From positions 31,727,082 through 31,791,081 of the forward strand of contig CM067344.1 in assembly GCA_034190875.2 (NCBI GenBank): a stretch of DNA of 64,000 nucleotides, in the 5' to 3' direction. This DNA comes from Urechis unicinctus. Its lineage: Eukaryota; Annelida; Polychaeta; Xenopneusta; Urechidae. Positions 14,345-26,945 of the stretch are shown here, piece after piece. Under the pieces are notes generated by a model. It was not told where the DNA came from. It saw only the letters and a list, made by a program, of their open reading frames with translations, and ran no database searches. The first letter of the stretch is position 1. Every line of letters starts with the position of its first letter. The position numbers were made by a program, and so were the translations under genes.

Positions 14345-14470
14345 TTATCGAGACGCTGGACCAGGCTGACCGCGATTCAAAGAGCTGCTCGGAAACTCAT
14401 AATTGGGTGTTATACAAAGGAGAAATGGAATTCTGTAAATCCCTTATTTTTCACTCTGTGTCAATGGTTA
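14345..14470 (+). pseudogene. Possible LINE (CR1/L2-like) reverse transcriptase C-terminal relic
   Basis: One plus-strand frame reads LTAIQRAARKLIIG near 14,368-14,410, followed by VNPLFFTLCQWLS. This resembles the stretch after the catalytic core of CR1/L2-type retroposon reverse transcriptases, where the pattern is roughly LQR.QN.AARLI.G, then TP.L..LHWLP. Copy B has the first half (LTAIQRAAR, about 52,505-52,540) and then diverges. There is no catalytic YxDD region nearby. The resemblance is short and made from memory, so it is only suggestive. Confidence 0.33.
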
Positions 14471-17400
14471 TCCGCAAATAGCAATGCATTCATCCGTGCA
14501 ACTGAAATGTTTTGGTTAGAATTATTAATCATTGGTGTAGTCAGATGTTCTTGATTTACAGTGTTGGCAGTGTAAGTAGCACAGAAACAGGGTATTATTT
14601 CTAACTTTTTCTGCGCTTTGTAACAGCATGTAAAGGATCGACATTGATTAACCCAGTAAAAGCATGCCCACAAGTTATGTTGCACCTTTGTGCGCAGCAC
14701 TGAATAAAATCAATTAATACAAAATCAAAATTAAATAAGTTCCCTACATTTAAATCAGCACACAAGCGAAATGTGAAAAGGGGTTGCTAGGCATAGCTTA
14801 ACATCGGCTAATTTCGCCCTATATGACAGTTAGCGTAAAGTTATATTCTGTCGCACCTAGCATAGGATATTGTTTTAAAACCACATGGAAGAAATCAAGA
14901 GTTGAATGTCGATTTCTTCAACCGGTTGTCACTTTGACAATTGTTGCTGCGAATGGTTGTGATGCTTAGATAACAAGCCGTAAATGATAAACAAAGTCAG
15001 AAGGTAGATGAAGTTCAAATGTTTTACAAAGCTTCGCCAAATCGTGTGTTGGGAAGTTAATACAAGATATTGGCGAATGTGTCTCATTCCTTATGCAACC
15101 TTAGCTACGCTGCAATTGGATAGTTTATTAAGCTGACTATTACTCTATAATACCTAGTATATTGTACGGTGTAGATATGCTTGATTTCATTTTTAATGTG
15201 CTCACTTTAATAGCATAAACGATTATTTGTATAATTTTGTTAAATGTTTATAAATACTGAAACGTCAAATCACTGTGAAAAATACGCAGATGTTGACCAT
15301 TTTCAGATTTTGTGCAGAGTATTATTTATGGTAGTCTATGTGTAGGCGTTTAATTATAAGCTCATCCCTCCCCTTCCTAACCTATCTCAAAATAATGGTA
15401 AAAAATATATTTGCATTGAAATATCAATTTTAGAAAACCGGAAAGCCAACCTGTGAAGGATAAGTCATCATAGTGTATCACAGCCAGTTAGTTCAGCAGA
15501 TACTTGATTTGGTATGAACGCAGTATTCAAAGGCGGATCTAAGCCTATCCAATCTTTTGCATGCACTGCGGGCGTTGTTATATTAATTGGCATGATACAC
15601 TGATGAAATGCCGAGACACAAGCACGATTCTCAGTGTGATTAACAAGGCAACATCGTTAAACGACGTTAGTGTTTAATATTAAATGAATTTGGCTAAATA
15701 AATTGTGTATTCTGCCCCATAAGTGCACCAATTTGGACTGGCTTAAAGCATACTTGATTATGTTAAATATCAAGGTAGCTCTTATTATAGGTTAAATTCA
15801 TTTAGACAACTGAGTTATGATATAGGTAACCATGATAGCTGACCATTGCGTGAGGATTATTACCAGCGCACACTATTTTTCCATTAAATAAAACGTTGCT
15901 AATAGCACATTAAGTCCATCAGAATTCATCCCAAAAAATGCTGGTTCATGATTTTCAAACACGTATTAATTATGTACTGTGTCAGTATATCAAGCGGAAA
16001 GTAACGTATATTGCTGGATTGTCTAAACATTCAGTAAGACACCGCGGGCACATTCTGAAAATAAAGCTGGCATAAATAGTAGCCCAAATCAGTGAATGTT
16101 TTCTATACAACATTTCAGTTTCAACCACAATGGTTTAATTCTGTAGTAAAGGTTCAATTGACCTCATTAGCACCCATATACATTCTGTCAAAACACCTAT
16201 CACTCTCAACAACAAGCTACATGAGTGTATTCGTTTACTGTATGATTTGACCCTCAGTAAATGGTAGTCACATTCGGGCTGGACAACATAGAAAACACAT
16301 TTACTTCTACAAATGCAGTGGCAGACCTCGGCGTGAATGTACTGTTTGCAATTTCTTTTTGTACTTAGGCATGACTAAACAGACCGATATGTCTAGATGA
16401 ATCAAAGCCAAATAATCAAAAAAGAGCGACCATCAATCATAAGTTTACTCAACGCACCAGCTTTGAAGTGGGGACAGCGGCCCATATTACACAGTTATGC
16501 AATCACTACATGTCACAACTGTTTTACTCACATTACCAGCGCAATAGCACCACTCCTTGATGGTCGCCTACTTGTGCGAATATTAAGACGTTTGCATTAA
16601 GTATTGTTCTACAGAGGGACTCACACGAGAGTTAGAATAAGGAATGAGAACATCAACAACTTCTTTATTCGTTAAAGCAGTCAGTGTGCCCATACAACGA
16701 ACTAAAAAGAGAAACAATAAATGAAAAGGATAGCGCGTTCATGCTCAAACGATAGACGTTATTTTCTACAGTATGCAATTTGCCTATCAGTCAAGTACAA
16801 AATAAATTCCTGTAATGCCAGTATATCACATTTTCTAATGCAAGTAAATTACATTTCTCCATTAGGAATGAGACGATTTGACCATGTTTCAATTCATAAC
16901 AGATAGCTATATTCAATGTTGCAGTTTGTTTTGTGGCAGCGATAGCCCGCATAATTGATAGCAAAGCTGGCAATAAAAGAAAGAAGGTTTAAGATAGATC
17001 ATATCTAAAACGAGCCTAATCACTTGGTGAAAACTGGTGAAAATGCCTGCCGATGCCGTCGTGACAAGTTTAGCCAAGGCAGAGTATTCCAGGGGACCTC
17101 AGACTATCACAGAGGATCCCAGAGGATTCCGAGCAAAGACGGGTGGGGGTTTGGTGACTGAGCGAGTACCTTCTTTGTTGAGTGTTGTCAATAGGTCTAT
17201 CCGACAGCTATTCGGAAGACCCTCTTATGAGTCCCCATGATGCGTAAACGCACGGGCCAAAACCCGGTTCGCCACGCAAATGATCGTTAACGATGGCAAT
17301 TCTCCGTTTGACAAGCCGACCATAACGTTTGACGGCAAGACAAATCGCCTTAACCTGACGGCAACACCTTTAAGCTAATGGCCAGACGGGTGGTGGCTGG

Positions 17401-17690
17401 ATGGGTTCAATATATATTGGTCTTGCAAGCAGCTGGACAATTGCGCTCATTCATCAGTTAATTGTGCCAAGCAATGGCATGCCTACAGAAAACAAGTTCG
17501 GAGAGCACCTCAAACTGGTGAAGATGAAGTTGAGTTGTACGGGAACACAGCAACTCATATCTTTGAATATTTGCGGAATACCGAAATATTTGAATCATTT
17601 TTAGTAATGAAATCAAAAAATAAATCAAATATTTTGATTTTTCAAATTATTAACACATATGATTACCAATTTGGATCTAAGTATATATGG
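14400..17690. other. Copy-A-specific 3.3-kb segment
   Basis: Copy B jumps from the equivalent of 14,395 to the equivalent of 17,690, so this block is an insertion in A or a loss from B. Most of it is AT-rich with short frames only. The exception is the GC-richer, coding-like patch at 17,037-17,620, listed separately. Confidence 0.55.
17037..17620 (+). pseudogene. Decayed coding-like stretch, family not recognised
   Basis: A single plus-strand frame runs about 190 codons with only two in-frame stops (TGA at 17,238 and TAA near 17,373). That is far fewer than expected at this AT content, and the GC-rich base composition differs sharply from its flanks. The first ATG in the frame is at 17,043. 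The frame reads MPADAVVTSLAKAEYSRG at the start, then IVNDGNSPFDKPTITFDG and NRLNLTATPL in the middle, and VELYGNTATHIFEYL near the end. I do not recognise the protein. It lies in sequence absent from copy B, so it may mark an inserted mobile element or a processed gene fragment. It could also be a real exon with two sequencing errors. Confidence 0.45.
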
Positions 17691-17754
17691 TTGTATGGAA
17701 GATATTGAAGTTTGCGGGTTTTGTGGGTGCATGTGTGTTGTTTGTGCGTGCGTG

Positions 17755-17905
17755 CGTGTTTCTTATTCACCTATATATTTCCCTATATATCTATATATAT
17801 CTCTCTATCTAATCCTCCTATATATTTTATTTCTCTCTATCTCTCTCTCTCTCTTTCTCTCCACATATATATATCTAAATATATATATGCATATTTCTTC
17901 TTTCT
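17755..17905 (+). repeat. CT/TA-rich low-complexity expansion
   Basis: Runs of (TC)n, TATC and TA steps fill this interval. The matching place in copy B (about 52,650-52,680) is a short tctgtctctctggctg stretch, so the tract expanded in A. Confidence 0.85.
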
Positions 17906-19035
17906 TGATGTTTTGCTGTCAGGTATCTAGCCATTTTACTACATCTTAAATTTAGCCCAACCTAGCACATATGCTTGATCAATAATGTAGCTCAAAATTC
18001 GCTTTTAGTGGTAGGGGAGTTTTGCTTCTTCAGAGTATCGTCATGTTTTCAAACCGCTTTTACATATAGTGTTCCGTTTGAGGCAACTTTTACTTTCCTA
18101 TCAGTCTCTGACAAGCAATCAATTCGGGCTGATAGGATTTACTTCATTATTCGGTATATTGGACAAAAGAGCAGTACAATTAATCACTGAGGATTAACAG
18201 GCCTCGACATCACAGCGACAGTCATTTAGTCACGAATAATATAAACTTATATTGTTATAGCAAAATAAAAAACTACAATTCTCTTCAAGCATAAAAAATA
18301 GCTATTGAAACAATCGGATTGAATCGATAAGCAGACGGAACCTCAATCAAGACCAAAACAATCAGTATTGTAGTTGATGTTTAACTAAAATAAGGTATTT
18401 ATGTTTGTTACTCGTAGTAATACCAGTGTTATGTATTGTCGCTGATGCAACGTTATCGTTATAGCTGAGGATTAATAAACGTCGCGGTTCAGTGGTTGTA
18501 ATTAATAAGTGATAAATGGAGCAATGAGGTCATGCCAAACTGACACCAATATTAAATATCACCGGTTATGCATCATTCTCATATAAACTGAGCCTGGTAA
18601 ACTGTTAAGGTTCCGTGGACGTAATGAATGATTGTCAGCAAAAACGTTGCAGTCTACGCTAATTGAAGATCATTTGCATTCTTGCCAGTCAATTTGTATG
18701 ATCACCATTGTGCGGGTTCCTTTACTATGGTACATGTGAAAGTCCCAAGCACGACCACGTTACGACGCTATTGAGGACTATTTACTGGCACAAAATGGGC
18801 TATGCCATGTGATACAGTAGTTAACATTGATTCATATTGTCCTGCAAAACGAGGTAATAAATCATCAAGAATGATTGAGTAACTTTAAGCACGTCCCATT
18901 TGAAAGCGCAGTCAGTGCTCTATGATAAGCGAAATGCTGATAAGATGCGTCACCGAACGCCAAGTAATTTCTCGTGTATCCTTCTAAATTAAGGTACTTT
19001 ATACATCTAGACAAGATAACATAGTTTATAATTTT

Positions 19036-19263
19036 GCGCAGCACAAAAACTTATATATAAATGTAATCTAATACCGGTTTTCCAATCGCTATTGAATGAA
19101 GAACTAATCTTGCGACTGTAGTTCCGTTTGATGTAAGCGTCACATGGGTATTGCTCGATGATTGATTGGTAAATTGTGATGAGCGCAATAGCAACTCCTT
19201 GGGTTGAGGATTCGACATTATTGTGTCGGCACCGCAGATAAAACCAACGTTTTGTATTACAAA
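19036..19263. other. Most conserved block of the large repeat (copy A member)
   Basis: Against 53,676-53,905 I count 8 base differences in the first 188 positions and a 2-base indel after that, about 96% identity. Most other aligned blocks are near 85-90%. A minus-strand frame stays open in both copies across about 70 codons (containing NNVESSTQGVAI and EQYPCDAYIKR). Nearly every base difference in it changes an amino acid, so protein constraint is unlikely. A non-coding functional element or gene conversion would fit better. Confidence 0.6.
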
Positions 19264-22200
19264 TCAAATTGTGATTCAAATACCATCCATTGACCAAAGT
19301 CGAATTATTATCAAATTATATCAAGTTATGACTAGCTATAGACGATAATTATCATAATTAATCCCGACACAGACGCAGCACATATTGACACGCGTATAAT
19401 GGCACAGTCAAGTTTTTCACCAGCTGTATCCAAAATTGTATCAGGTTCATAGTAACTAGGCTTTTGCTCTTCAATTGCATGGTTCTTCTGTCAATCATCA
19501 GGTCTCGTCCGTCAAATTTTGACCCTAATCTTTTAATTAGAATATCAATGAGAAATATAAAGCAAATGTTGATCCTGGAATGATAATGTCATAAATATGC
19601 TAATTGTAAGATGCATTCTAGTTGATTTATTTCCGTTACTTCATTAGATGATTTCGCCATTTTCTGTCTCTCATATTATTGCGTTCGATCTATCATTATA
19701 GCGCCTCGTGTACCATTAAAGCAAAACAGAATGTATGCGGCATAAATTTGTGTGAATTATGGTGCATTTACACTAATTATCTCCGTCTTAATTGTGAAAC
19801 ATATACCATATCACAGATTTCATCGATTATTGGTTTAGATTAAAAGTGCAGCTCAAAATATATATTAAATTAAGGATAAGTAATGTATGGCTGCAATATT
19901 GTGATGCTACACCAAACCCTATTGTTTATTTGCTGTGTCAGAAAGCCGGGGGTAACAAGGGACAATACCTATTTCTGATGATTGTAAAAACATCAAGCAT
20001 TTGCAAGAACATAAAACATATATGTTTTCGAGTTTTTGCGGATGCAATTTTGAGGTGCTATGAAACTAAAAACCGCAACCATTCAAATCGTCACCAGATG
20101 GAGGTTTTACATTTTAAGTCGACAGATGAGATGGACCATAATGTCTCAGTTATCTACTTAAGCTTGTCTATGAATGATGTTATCAGCAATTTAATTGGCC
20201 TCCATAGAAGGTGTACTTTATTGCAATTGCGTAAGTTATTGTAAACCACTAGGCGCGGACCTAATGCACCATCACCCCACAAGGGGTGACAAAATTACTT
20301 AGTGTTTATATGTTAATTGGCCAGCCTTAACGCATTGGCAAACTGCAAATAAAGGAAGTCTATATATTGTGATACGTCTCTTATGGATATGATTGTTGGT
20401 CCCTGAATCTGATTTTATGAGCTTTCATCATTGCTTCGAGCTTTACCATCTAAATAACGTAGTGTGAATGTTTTAAAGAAATGAACATGTTGATGTAGAG
20501 ATGGGTTAGCAAATTTGCAGCCTTACGTTCCTGCACCCAGCAGGTATAATAGTGCTCTTAATGTGTATAAAGTCACGCTTCAGGAAATATGCAACCAACG
20601 CGACGACCGGATGAAGCTCGTATTATGGAGAGGCAGGCTATTGGAAGAACGCACCCAACACGAGGAACAAACAACATGGGGTTAATGAATGCCCGTATCT
20701 ATAAGTTTAAGGCGCAAAACAGTGTTACACCGTGTCAAACCTAGTATTTCAGCCCGACAGAAAGTAATAGTTTATGTGAGTACATTGTTGATAAATATTC
20801 TAAACGCAAATCAGTAGCATGAAGGATACACCAGTTAAACAATCCGACAATCTAAGATGACTATGGAGCATGAGTATATATCTTTTTTCATAGGTTGGAG
20901 ACACAACATGCAGATTGAATTTCATACTCATTTTGAGCAATTCTGACTCACAAGAAGGGTAAACAAAAGATCATTCCCGTCAATACACCAACTGTACACC
21001 AGCACGAGTAGTATGGTTAGAGTGACTAATGTCAAATGTTTCGCTCCGCTTTGGTAACATCCTCCGCATTATGTTCCATCTCTTCTTGATAGCAGTCTAA
21101 CGCGAGCAAATCACGCTATTTGCTACAACACACTCCGATATAAGATCACCCAATCGACCGCAACCCTTAATGCCAAGTGTGTGACCAAACAATATATGAT
21201 TACTGAGATAGCGACTATCGGTCTCTGGATAATCACAATCCCGGGTTGGAGATGTGCTATCGATTAGAAATTGTTGGGTCAGCCTTTTGCCAGCCTACTA
21301 TCTCATTTTGAAAAACAAGTTGGTAATTTGATCTCTGATTGAATGGGTCCCATTGACTGCTTCATAAATATTCGCTGCCGAATCTATCAAATAATATGAA
21401 CATTCGTACACCATTCAAGTTCCCTTTGGAGGGATTGAATTAATCGTTCCCCTCATTGCCTTTGTTACGAGCCTTTATCAATTATTGGGTTCACCCCAAT
21501 ATGCAGTATGAGACACACTTGGGCGAAAGATATATTGTCAATAATGCCTCTAATGAAGATTACTTGCGATCCTAAAAATGTCGGCAAGTGAAGTTTTAAC
21601 AAGGTGTTTACCACACAAAAGAAAAATAGTATCATAAGCATTATAGTGCCACGTTCTGTGGAACATTTATTCAAAATGCCTATCAGGTGATAGTCTTTGG
21701 GTCATGCCACCGAATATTTCGATGATGCAACCAAAACTATAACATCTGTTCGGAAAATTGGAAATCATACTTACTTTATGGACAAAAGTGTTTTATATAT
21801 ATCCCTGACCTCCTTCAATTGATATATAAACTATCGCTCCCAAAAGACGTTTTCCTATCTCATAAGATACGGGTGTAATGGTATCCACCATAGCCTACCA
21901 AGCGATGATCAAGGTGCACGTATTTTCAGGTTTAGTCGCTAATAAATGCGCGGAAATTTCTATGAATCACTTACACCATATCCCGTAATATAATCCCTAA
22001 AATTGTTTAATCATTTGTTTATTTCTAGGTTACTTGTGTTTGTTTGACAATTGCTATGCATTGGGTATTCTGATCGTACATTGATTAAATGTTTCATACA
22101 AGTGCCAATCATCTCGTAAAGACATGGGGATTATCGACAGCAATATGCGTATCGACCCTACAATGCAGACTATTGTTCTTATATTCAGCCGACGCGAGTT

Positions 22201-23077
22201 TGTCTCTCATAACAAACAAATTTTGATAAACATGTATATGCTGAAGCACTTTCGGAGCTGCAAAGAACACCTTATAGAAATATGTATAGGAAAGTATGCA
22301 CAGCTGTTCATTAATCTGTTTTTGCGGTTGCACTAAGGATTCATAATGGAGCACACCCATCTCTTTTTCTCTAAGGCCGCACAGATTTATCACCAATTGC
22401 CATAAAAAGCATCGATCACAGTACTTGTCAAAATGTTTCGATAACCAATATATCATTAATAAAACAAATAACCGCAAATGACTAAAGCATGACCTTGAAT
22501 AAGATCACCATCGCTGCACTTATTCATAAGAATAACATGGCGTTTCTAGATCAACTATATTTATTTGCTTCAACAACTTAAGGCCAGTTTTATAATCATT
22601 GGATACTATTCAATATTGATATGTTCTTCATCTATTCGTAATATACGATTTGACCATGCAATTAGGATGGATTACTTTTTTTAAAAAAATACTCCAGTAT
22701 GCATTATGTTCTTTAGTACATTGGCAGCCACGAATCGTTTACTATCATTGTTCAAACTATTTTATACCCTACCGTGTTTTGTTTTTTTATATAATTCCGG
22801 CGACGATGGATTTACAAATTTCCTCGCATAATCAGAGTTTGTGTAGGGGATAAACCAAAGCTAATGCTCTCATCAAGAAAATTAGAGATCGTCAGTTAAA
22901 GATCCTCCGAGAATAATTACATTCAATACGTAAAAACAGCGGTGGTACACTAGTCGCTACTTTTGTTCTTGGCTGTTATGCGACTGTTGCTGATGTACAA
23001 AACTTAAAGGAGAATGCTGTATGACCAACTACGTTCGAATTGGGTTCCTTCAAGCAGCAGAGTGTTAGGAATGTTCA

Positions 23078-23090
23078 CCCCCCCCCCCCC
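23078..23090 (+). repeat. Poly(C) run
   Basis: Thirteen consecutive C residues in otherwise AT-rich sequence. A similar C13 run lies at 35,941-35,953. Confidence 0.95.
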
Positions 23091-24508
23091 AAACAATACT
23101 TTACAAGCCGAAAAATAGCTGAATGCAGGCAGGCTATGTTGGATCGCAGTTAGCTCTCTCGGCCATTGGGTGTCGCAGCATTTCTATATGGTGTTCAAGT
23201 TTTGTAGACAAATAAATATATACCTCGGGGATTCAAAGCAATTCCTAATTGTGTTCTATTTTTGTCTAGTTGTTAGAACAATGTTTTTATTACCTCAGTA
23301 AGCCACTTGGAGCATTGAATCATGGATAGTTCGGCGTCTAGGAATCTTCGAACATTGTTTACAACAATGTGCAAATTAGTAACGAACGGGTTAAGTAACT
23401 GCTCAGTCATAATTCAATTGTTGTTCGGTAGTATCGCTGAAACACCATCAAGTTGCATATTTGGGTTCAACAATGAGCCAAGTTCGTAATGACAATAGCC
23501 GTTTAAAACCCAAGATCTACTGTGCTTATAACACCTAAAACGGGTCAATTTCCTGTGAATCTAGAACCCAAGTGAACTATTAAAAAGGATGCATTATCAT
23601 TTATGATTGTGACTTTTCTCTAATGTTTCCCACAATAGTAGACTTGGTGTGATTGGAAGCGGTAAAAGTGATTGCATACAACCAATGCATAAATTAATTG
23701 CAATCGTTATTGAAAAGCACCCAACCGCTTTTCCAAATGAGGAAATAGATGATATTCGTCTAGCAGCGGTCAACGGAGTAGACATGAATGCTATTTTCGC
23801 TATAATATTTAAGTGCCATATGGATGCGAGTCCTGTACTACGACTTTAAATAAGCGTCGTATAAGGTTGACACACTAGATTGTTTGAAACAGCCTTGAAT
23901 TGAGGGTAGGCTGGAAATTACTATCGCATCCGTGAGTATCGTTGCCAAAGGGTAAGAGTGTGCATTTGTCTAGTCTCTTCTGAATCAGAGATCAATACAG
24001 TAAAAGCCTCGGGGATAAGTCAGTTACATTGATATGGCTTTTCATTAATCGCTTACACCACTTCTTTAGACAATATATCAAAATCTACCGATCGAATAAA
24101 ATGGCCTTGGTTGCAACTTTATGCTTACATATTCACTTGCACGGGTTTCAAAAACAGTGTGATTAAATGAAGAAGAAATGCAACTGCCCATGCAGTATCA
24201 GCATCCTCTCAAGATGGCCATATTCGCTGTGTCCCTATACACTTCTATACTCTGCCAATTGTGGCCTGTTATCGTCACTAGCTTTATGTACTAATGTTTG
24301 AAGATTAAAAGATGATAACTTTTTTGGTATATATTCCAATCACTTAAGTGCCATCCGTTGGTTGTTTGCAGTTGTGATGGATGTTGCACGAAACCCCTTA
24401 CGGATCGCATCATGTCTGTGGCACCTGCAGATATCAGCGAAATTATTCATTCAGTCATCATTGTCTTTAATCAAAATATACCACATTCGAAAAAATGTCC
24501 TAACAGAT

Positions 24509-24537
24509 GGGGGAGGGGGTGGGGGGGGGGGGTTGGG
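24509..24537 (+). repeat. G-rich run, potential G-quadruplex
   Basis: G-runs of 5, 5, 12 and 3 are separated by single A, T and TT spacers. This meets the usual four-run pattern for an intramolecular G-quadruplex on the plus strand. It is flanked by AT-rich DNA, with no gene nearby to regulate. Confidence 0.8.
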
Positions 24538-26048
24538 TTACACGTACACAATCATATCGACAACACCGCTGGTGACCTATGCGAAGCTCACTAGTTAATA
24601 TACGGCCAGTCATCTAATTGGCGATCGGGGACATGCAAAGGCGCAACTCTCAGAGCCAACATTTGTGCTAATAACGTACTATGGGTAACATATTGATTAA
24701 AATGTAATTAATACAAAATGGGAAAGTGCTTAAGAGATCCATATATAGCGATTTCAGTCCAACTTCATTTTTGGTTTCAAATGCTTGATACATGAGTCAT
24801 CAAAGCGAATATAGCAAGGGCATAACCTCCAGGTTATATTTTGCTCTAAACATAACTACCTAGTACATTTGAATGATTATTACTGGCCTCTGTTTGTTAG
24901 TGACCGACATGATATTATTAGCGTTCTATTTCCTTGACTGATAAAATATAGATTTATCGTTAGACTTTAGTGAGTATTAGGCTAAAGTTATATAGAAGAG
25001 GCGATAATCGGCAACTTAAAATGTTTTGAATACCTGAGCAAATGTAAGCTGTAGCTCCCATGTCCGTCGATTCTGATTACGAGTGCAAACAGATAAGCTA
25101 GCACTGTCTCTTTTTGGGACCGTCAGCTGATTCTGATGCAGCAATAGTCTCAAACTGCGGTCAGTTGCCGGCTTGAGGTCCGTTAATATCAATCTTTGAA
25201 GATGCATGACCAACGGTTACCACATTTTGAGGGCAGTTTTGCTGTGATAAAACTTCATTTTTAAAAACACATGTGAACAGAAGTATGTGACAAAGATCTA
25301 GTGATCTATTTTGCTATTAGTAATCGTAACAAATCTATAGGTCAGTTAAGTTAAAACAACGTGAACAACAGGGTTACTCTGTCGATAAAATTGGTGTTCT
25401 TCTTTTTGCTCGGCATGGCCTATAAATTTATGCAGCAGCAATTTGGACGTTATTGAGCTTGAAATGTCAAAATATATAATGCGTGGTGCGCTTATTAATT
25501 GTCATTGGCTTATTTGGCAAATCCACGTTCACTGTATAAGAATACTTAACGAAAAAAGATCAATCATGTTAAGTATTTGCAAACGAATGAACATATGTAA
25601 TCATTACGCATGCGTATATTCAGCCGAAAATATTGTAATGTATGTTGATAGTCTGACCAAATTGCGATGATGCTTATTGTAATTTTGTTGTATGATTTTT
25701 ATCATATGTTTGTAAATAACATTCTCAACGGTTGAAAAGGCTTGATAACAAAGCCTGTCTTATCACAGATATATGTTGCATTATATAGATCACCAGCATC
25801 ACAATTTTTTTGTTCGGTGCGAAATGAAGTAATATATTTAATTCTACATAGGAAAAACATGAAAGGTTAACATTTCATCAACTTTACAATTTATCTGTAC
25901 ATATTAACGTTGCATCGGGACTTGTTCAGAATGTGATTGTATTGCACACTTAGCGAATTGATCAAAGCATTTGACAAGGACAATAGAAGATATTGCAGCT
26001 TTTACGAGCCATTGACCTCCTCTCAGCCGAGATGAGTAATGCTCTCCT

Positions 26049-26115
26049 CTCTCAATGATTTCACAAAGCGGGTGAAATCTCTCAATGATTTTGCCACGAA
26101 CAAAGCGGGTGAAAT
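26049..26115 (+). repeat. Short tandem duplication upstream of the 295-bp repeat
   Basis: The stretch ctctcaatgatttcacaaag with its trailing cgggtgaaat (26,049-26,078) is followed by a near copy with a small insertion (26,079-26,115). A fragment, gatttcgccacgaacaaa, recurs at 26,151-26,168, just before the 295-bp repeats begin. Confidence 0.8.
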
Positions 26116-26175
26116 ATTATTTTGCAAGATTTAGATTCGTTGTATTAATTGATTTCGCCACGAACAAAAAAAATG

Positions 26176-26808
26176 TTTCAGAAAGCCTCTTTAGCTAATA
26201 ATTTCAAATTGCCTTGCAAGATAGATGAACCGCTACAGATGTGTCTGGGAAAAAATCGGATCACCTGACGAGGCAGAAACACATTTAACCTGGCTTAATA
26301 GCAGATGTATTTCACCCCAATTGCGTGCAAATATAAGCGTTCCTCTGCATATAACTCTCAAAACATATGGCAGACTATTTGAGTGCTTTCAGCAGTTTCA
26401 CTTAGTCACGTACATGACTTGCTAGCCTCTATATAAAGGGTTCTTTGCAGGTCTCTGATTGCACAAAAGAGTTTCAGAAAGCCTGTTTAGCTAATAATTT
26501 CAAATTGCCTTGCAAGATAGATGAACCGCTACAGATGTGTCTGGAACAAATCGGATCACCTGACGAGGCAGAAACACATTTAACCTGGCTTAATAGCAGA
26601 TGTATTTCACCCCAATTGCGTGCAAATATAAGCGTTCCTCTGCATATAACTCTCACAACATATGGCAGACTATTTGAGTGCTTTCAGCAGTTTCACTTAG
26701 TCACGTACATGACTTGCTAGCCTCTATATAAAGGGTTCTTTGCAGGTCTCTGATTGCACAAAAGAGTTTCAGAAAGCCTCTTTAGCTAATAATTTCAAAT
26801 TGCCCCAT
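26176..26808 (+). repeat. 295-bp tandem repeat, two full units and a partial third
   Basis: Units begin at 26,176, 26,472 and 26,767 (tttcagaaagcct), giving a period of 295-296 bp. Units 1 and 2 differ at only a few positions, and unit 3 stops after attgcc at about 26,808. Each full unit contains a TATATAAAG box (26,427-26,435 and 26,722-26,730) followed by a pyrimidine-rich ttctttgcag resembling a splice acceptor. After it comes an open frame of about 88 codons, intact in unit 2 (containing EPLQMCLEQIGSPDEAETH) and broken in unit 1 by a 1-base indel near 26,252. I do not recognise the peptide. It may be a duplicated exon or a minisatellite-like array. Confidence 0.9.
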
Positions 26809-26945
26809 TGGATTGCTATATTTGTATATATAGGTACAAGTGTTTTGCGTTCGGATTTAAACGTTGCGTTTCCTCGGCCCAACGTATCTGACCAAACGTG
26901 GAAAAGTGTTCCACCCAGATAACTTTGGATGCTGATTGTCATTGC

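Larger units (their letters stand above)
1..22000 (+). repeat. Large low-copy repeat, copy A
   Basis: This span is collinear with copy B (44,180-55,905). Matching blocks, by eye: 1-370 with 44,400-44,772; 2,690-3,815 with 44,780-45,868; 4,648-4,883 with 45,875-46,112; 7,205-10,735 with 47,130-50,372; 11,055-11,130 with 50,378-50,436; 12,165-13,885 with 50,455-52,092; 14,136-14,395 with 52,308-52,543; 17,690-18,965 with 52,600-53,640; 18,990-20,920 with 53,655-55,612; and 21,680-22,000 with 55,652-55,905. Identity in aligned blocks is roughly 85-90%, with many small indels. Order and orientation are the same in both copies. Homology begins at the window edge, so the left end of copy A lies outside. 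I see no terminal inverted or direct repeats and no conserved protein. It is either a segmental duplication or a giant non-coding repetitive element; a third and perhaps a fourth copy favour a repeat family. Confidence 0.88.
22010..26040. other. AT-rich DNA, no gene seen
   Basis: Homology to copy B stops at about 22,000. I find only short frames without recognisable domains, a C13 run at 23,078-23,090 and a G-rich run at 24,509-24,537. No tRNA-like, SINE-like or splice-supported exon was identified. A slightly GC-richer patch at 25,020-25,215 has a 65-codon minus-strand frame that I do not recognise. Confidence 0.6.

Noticed and set aside
19007-19297. A minus-strand frame that stays open in both A and B
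   Set aside because: Conservation is at the DNA level: almost every base difference between the copies changes an amino acid, the opposite of coding constraint. Kept only as a conserved block.
19846-20244. A 132-codon plus-strand frame in copy A
   Set aside because: The matching part of copy B (about 54,487-54,915) has indels and a stop within the first third, so the frame is not conserved. It has no recognisable domain.
24358-24598. Two overlapping frames across the G-rich run, one with a poly-Gly stretch
   Set aside because: The glycines come from the homopolymer G-run and the flanks show no coding character.
26176-26808. CRISPR-like array
   Set aside because: Units are 295 bp and contiguous with no unique spacers, and the sequence is from an animal genome.
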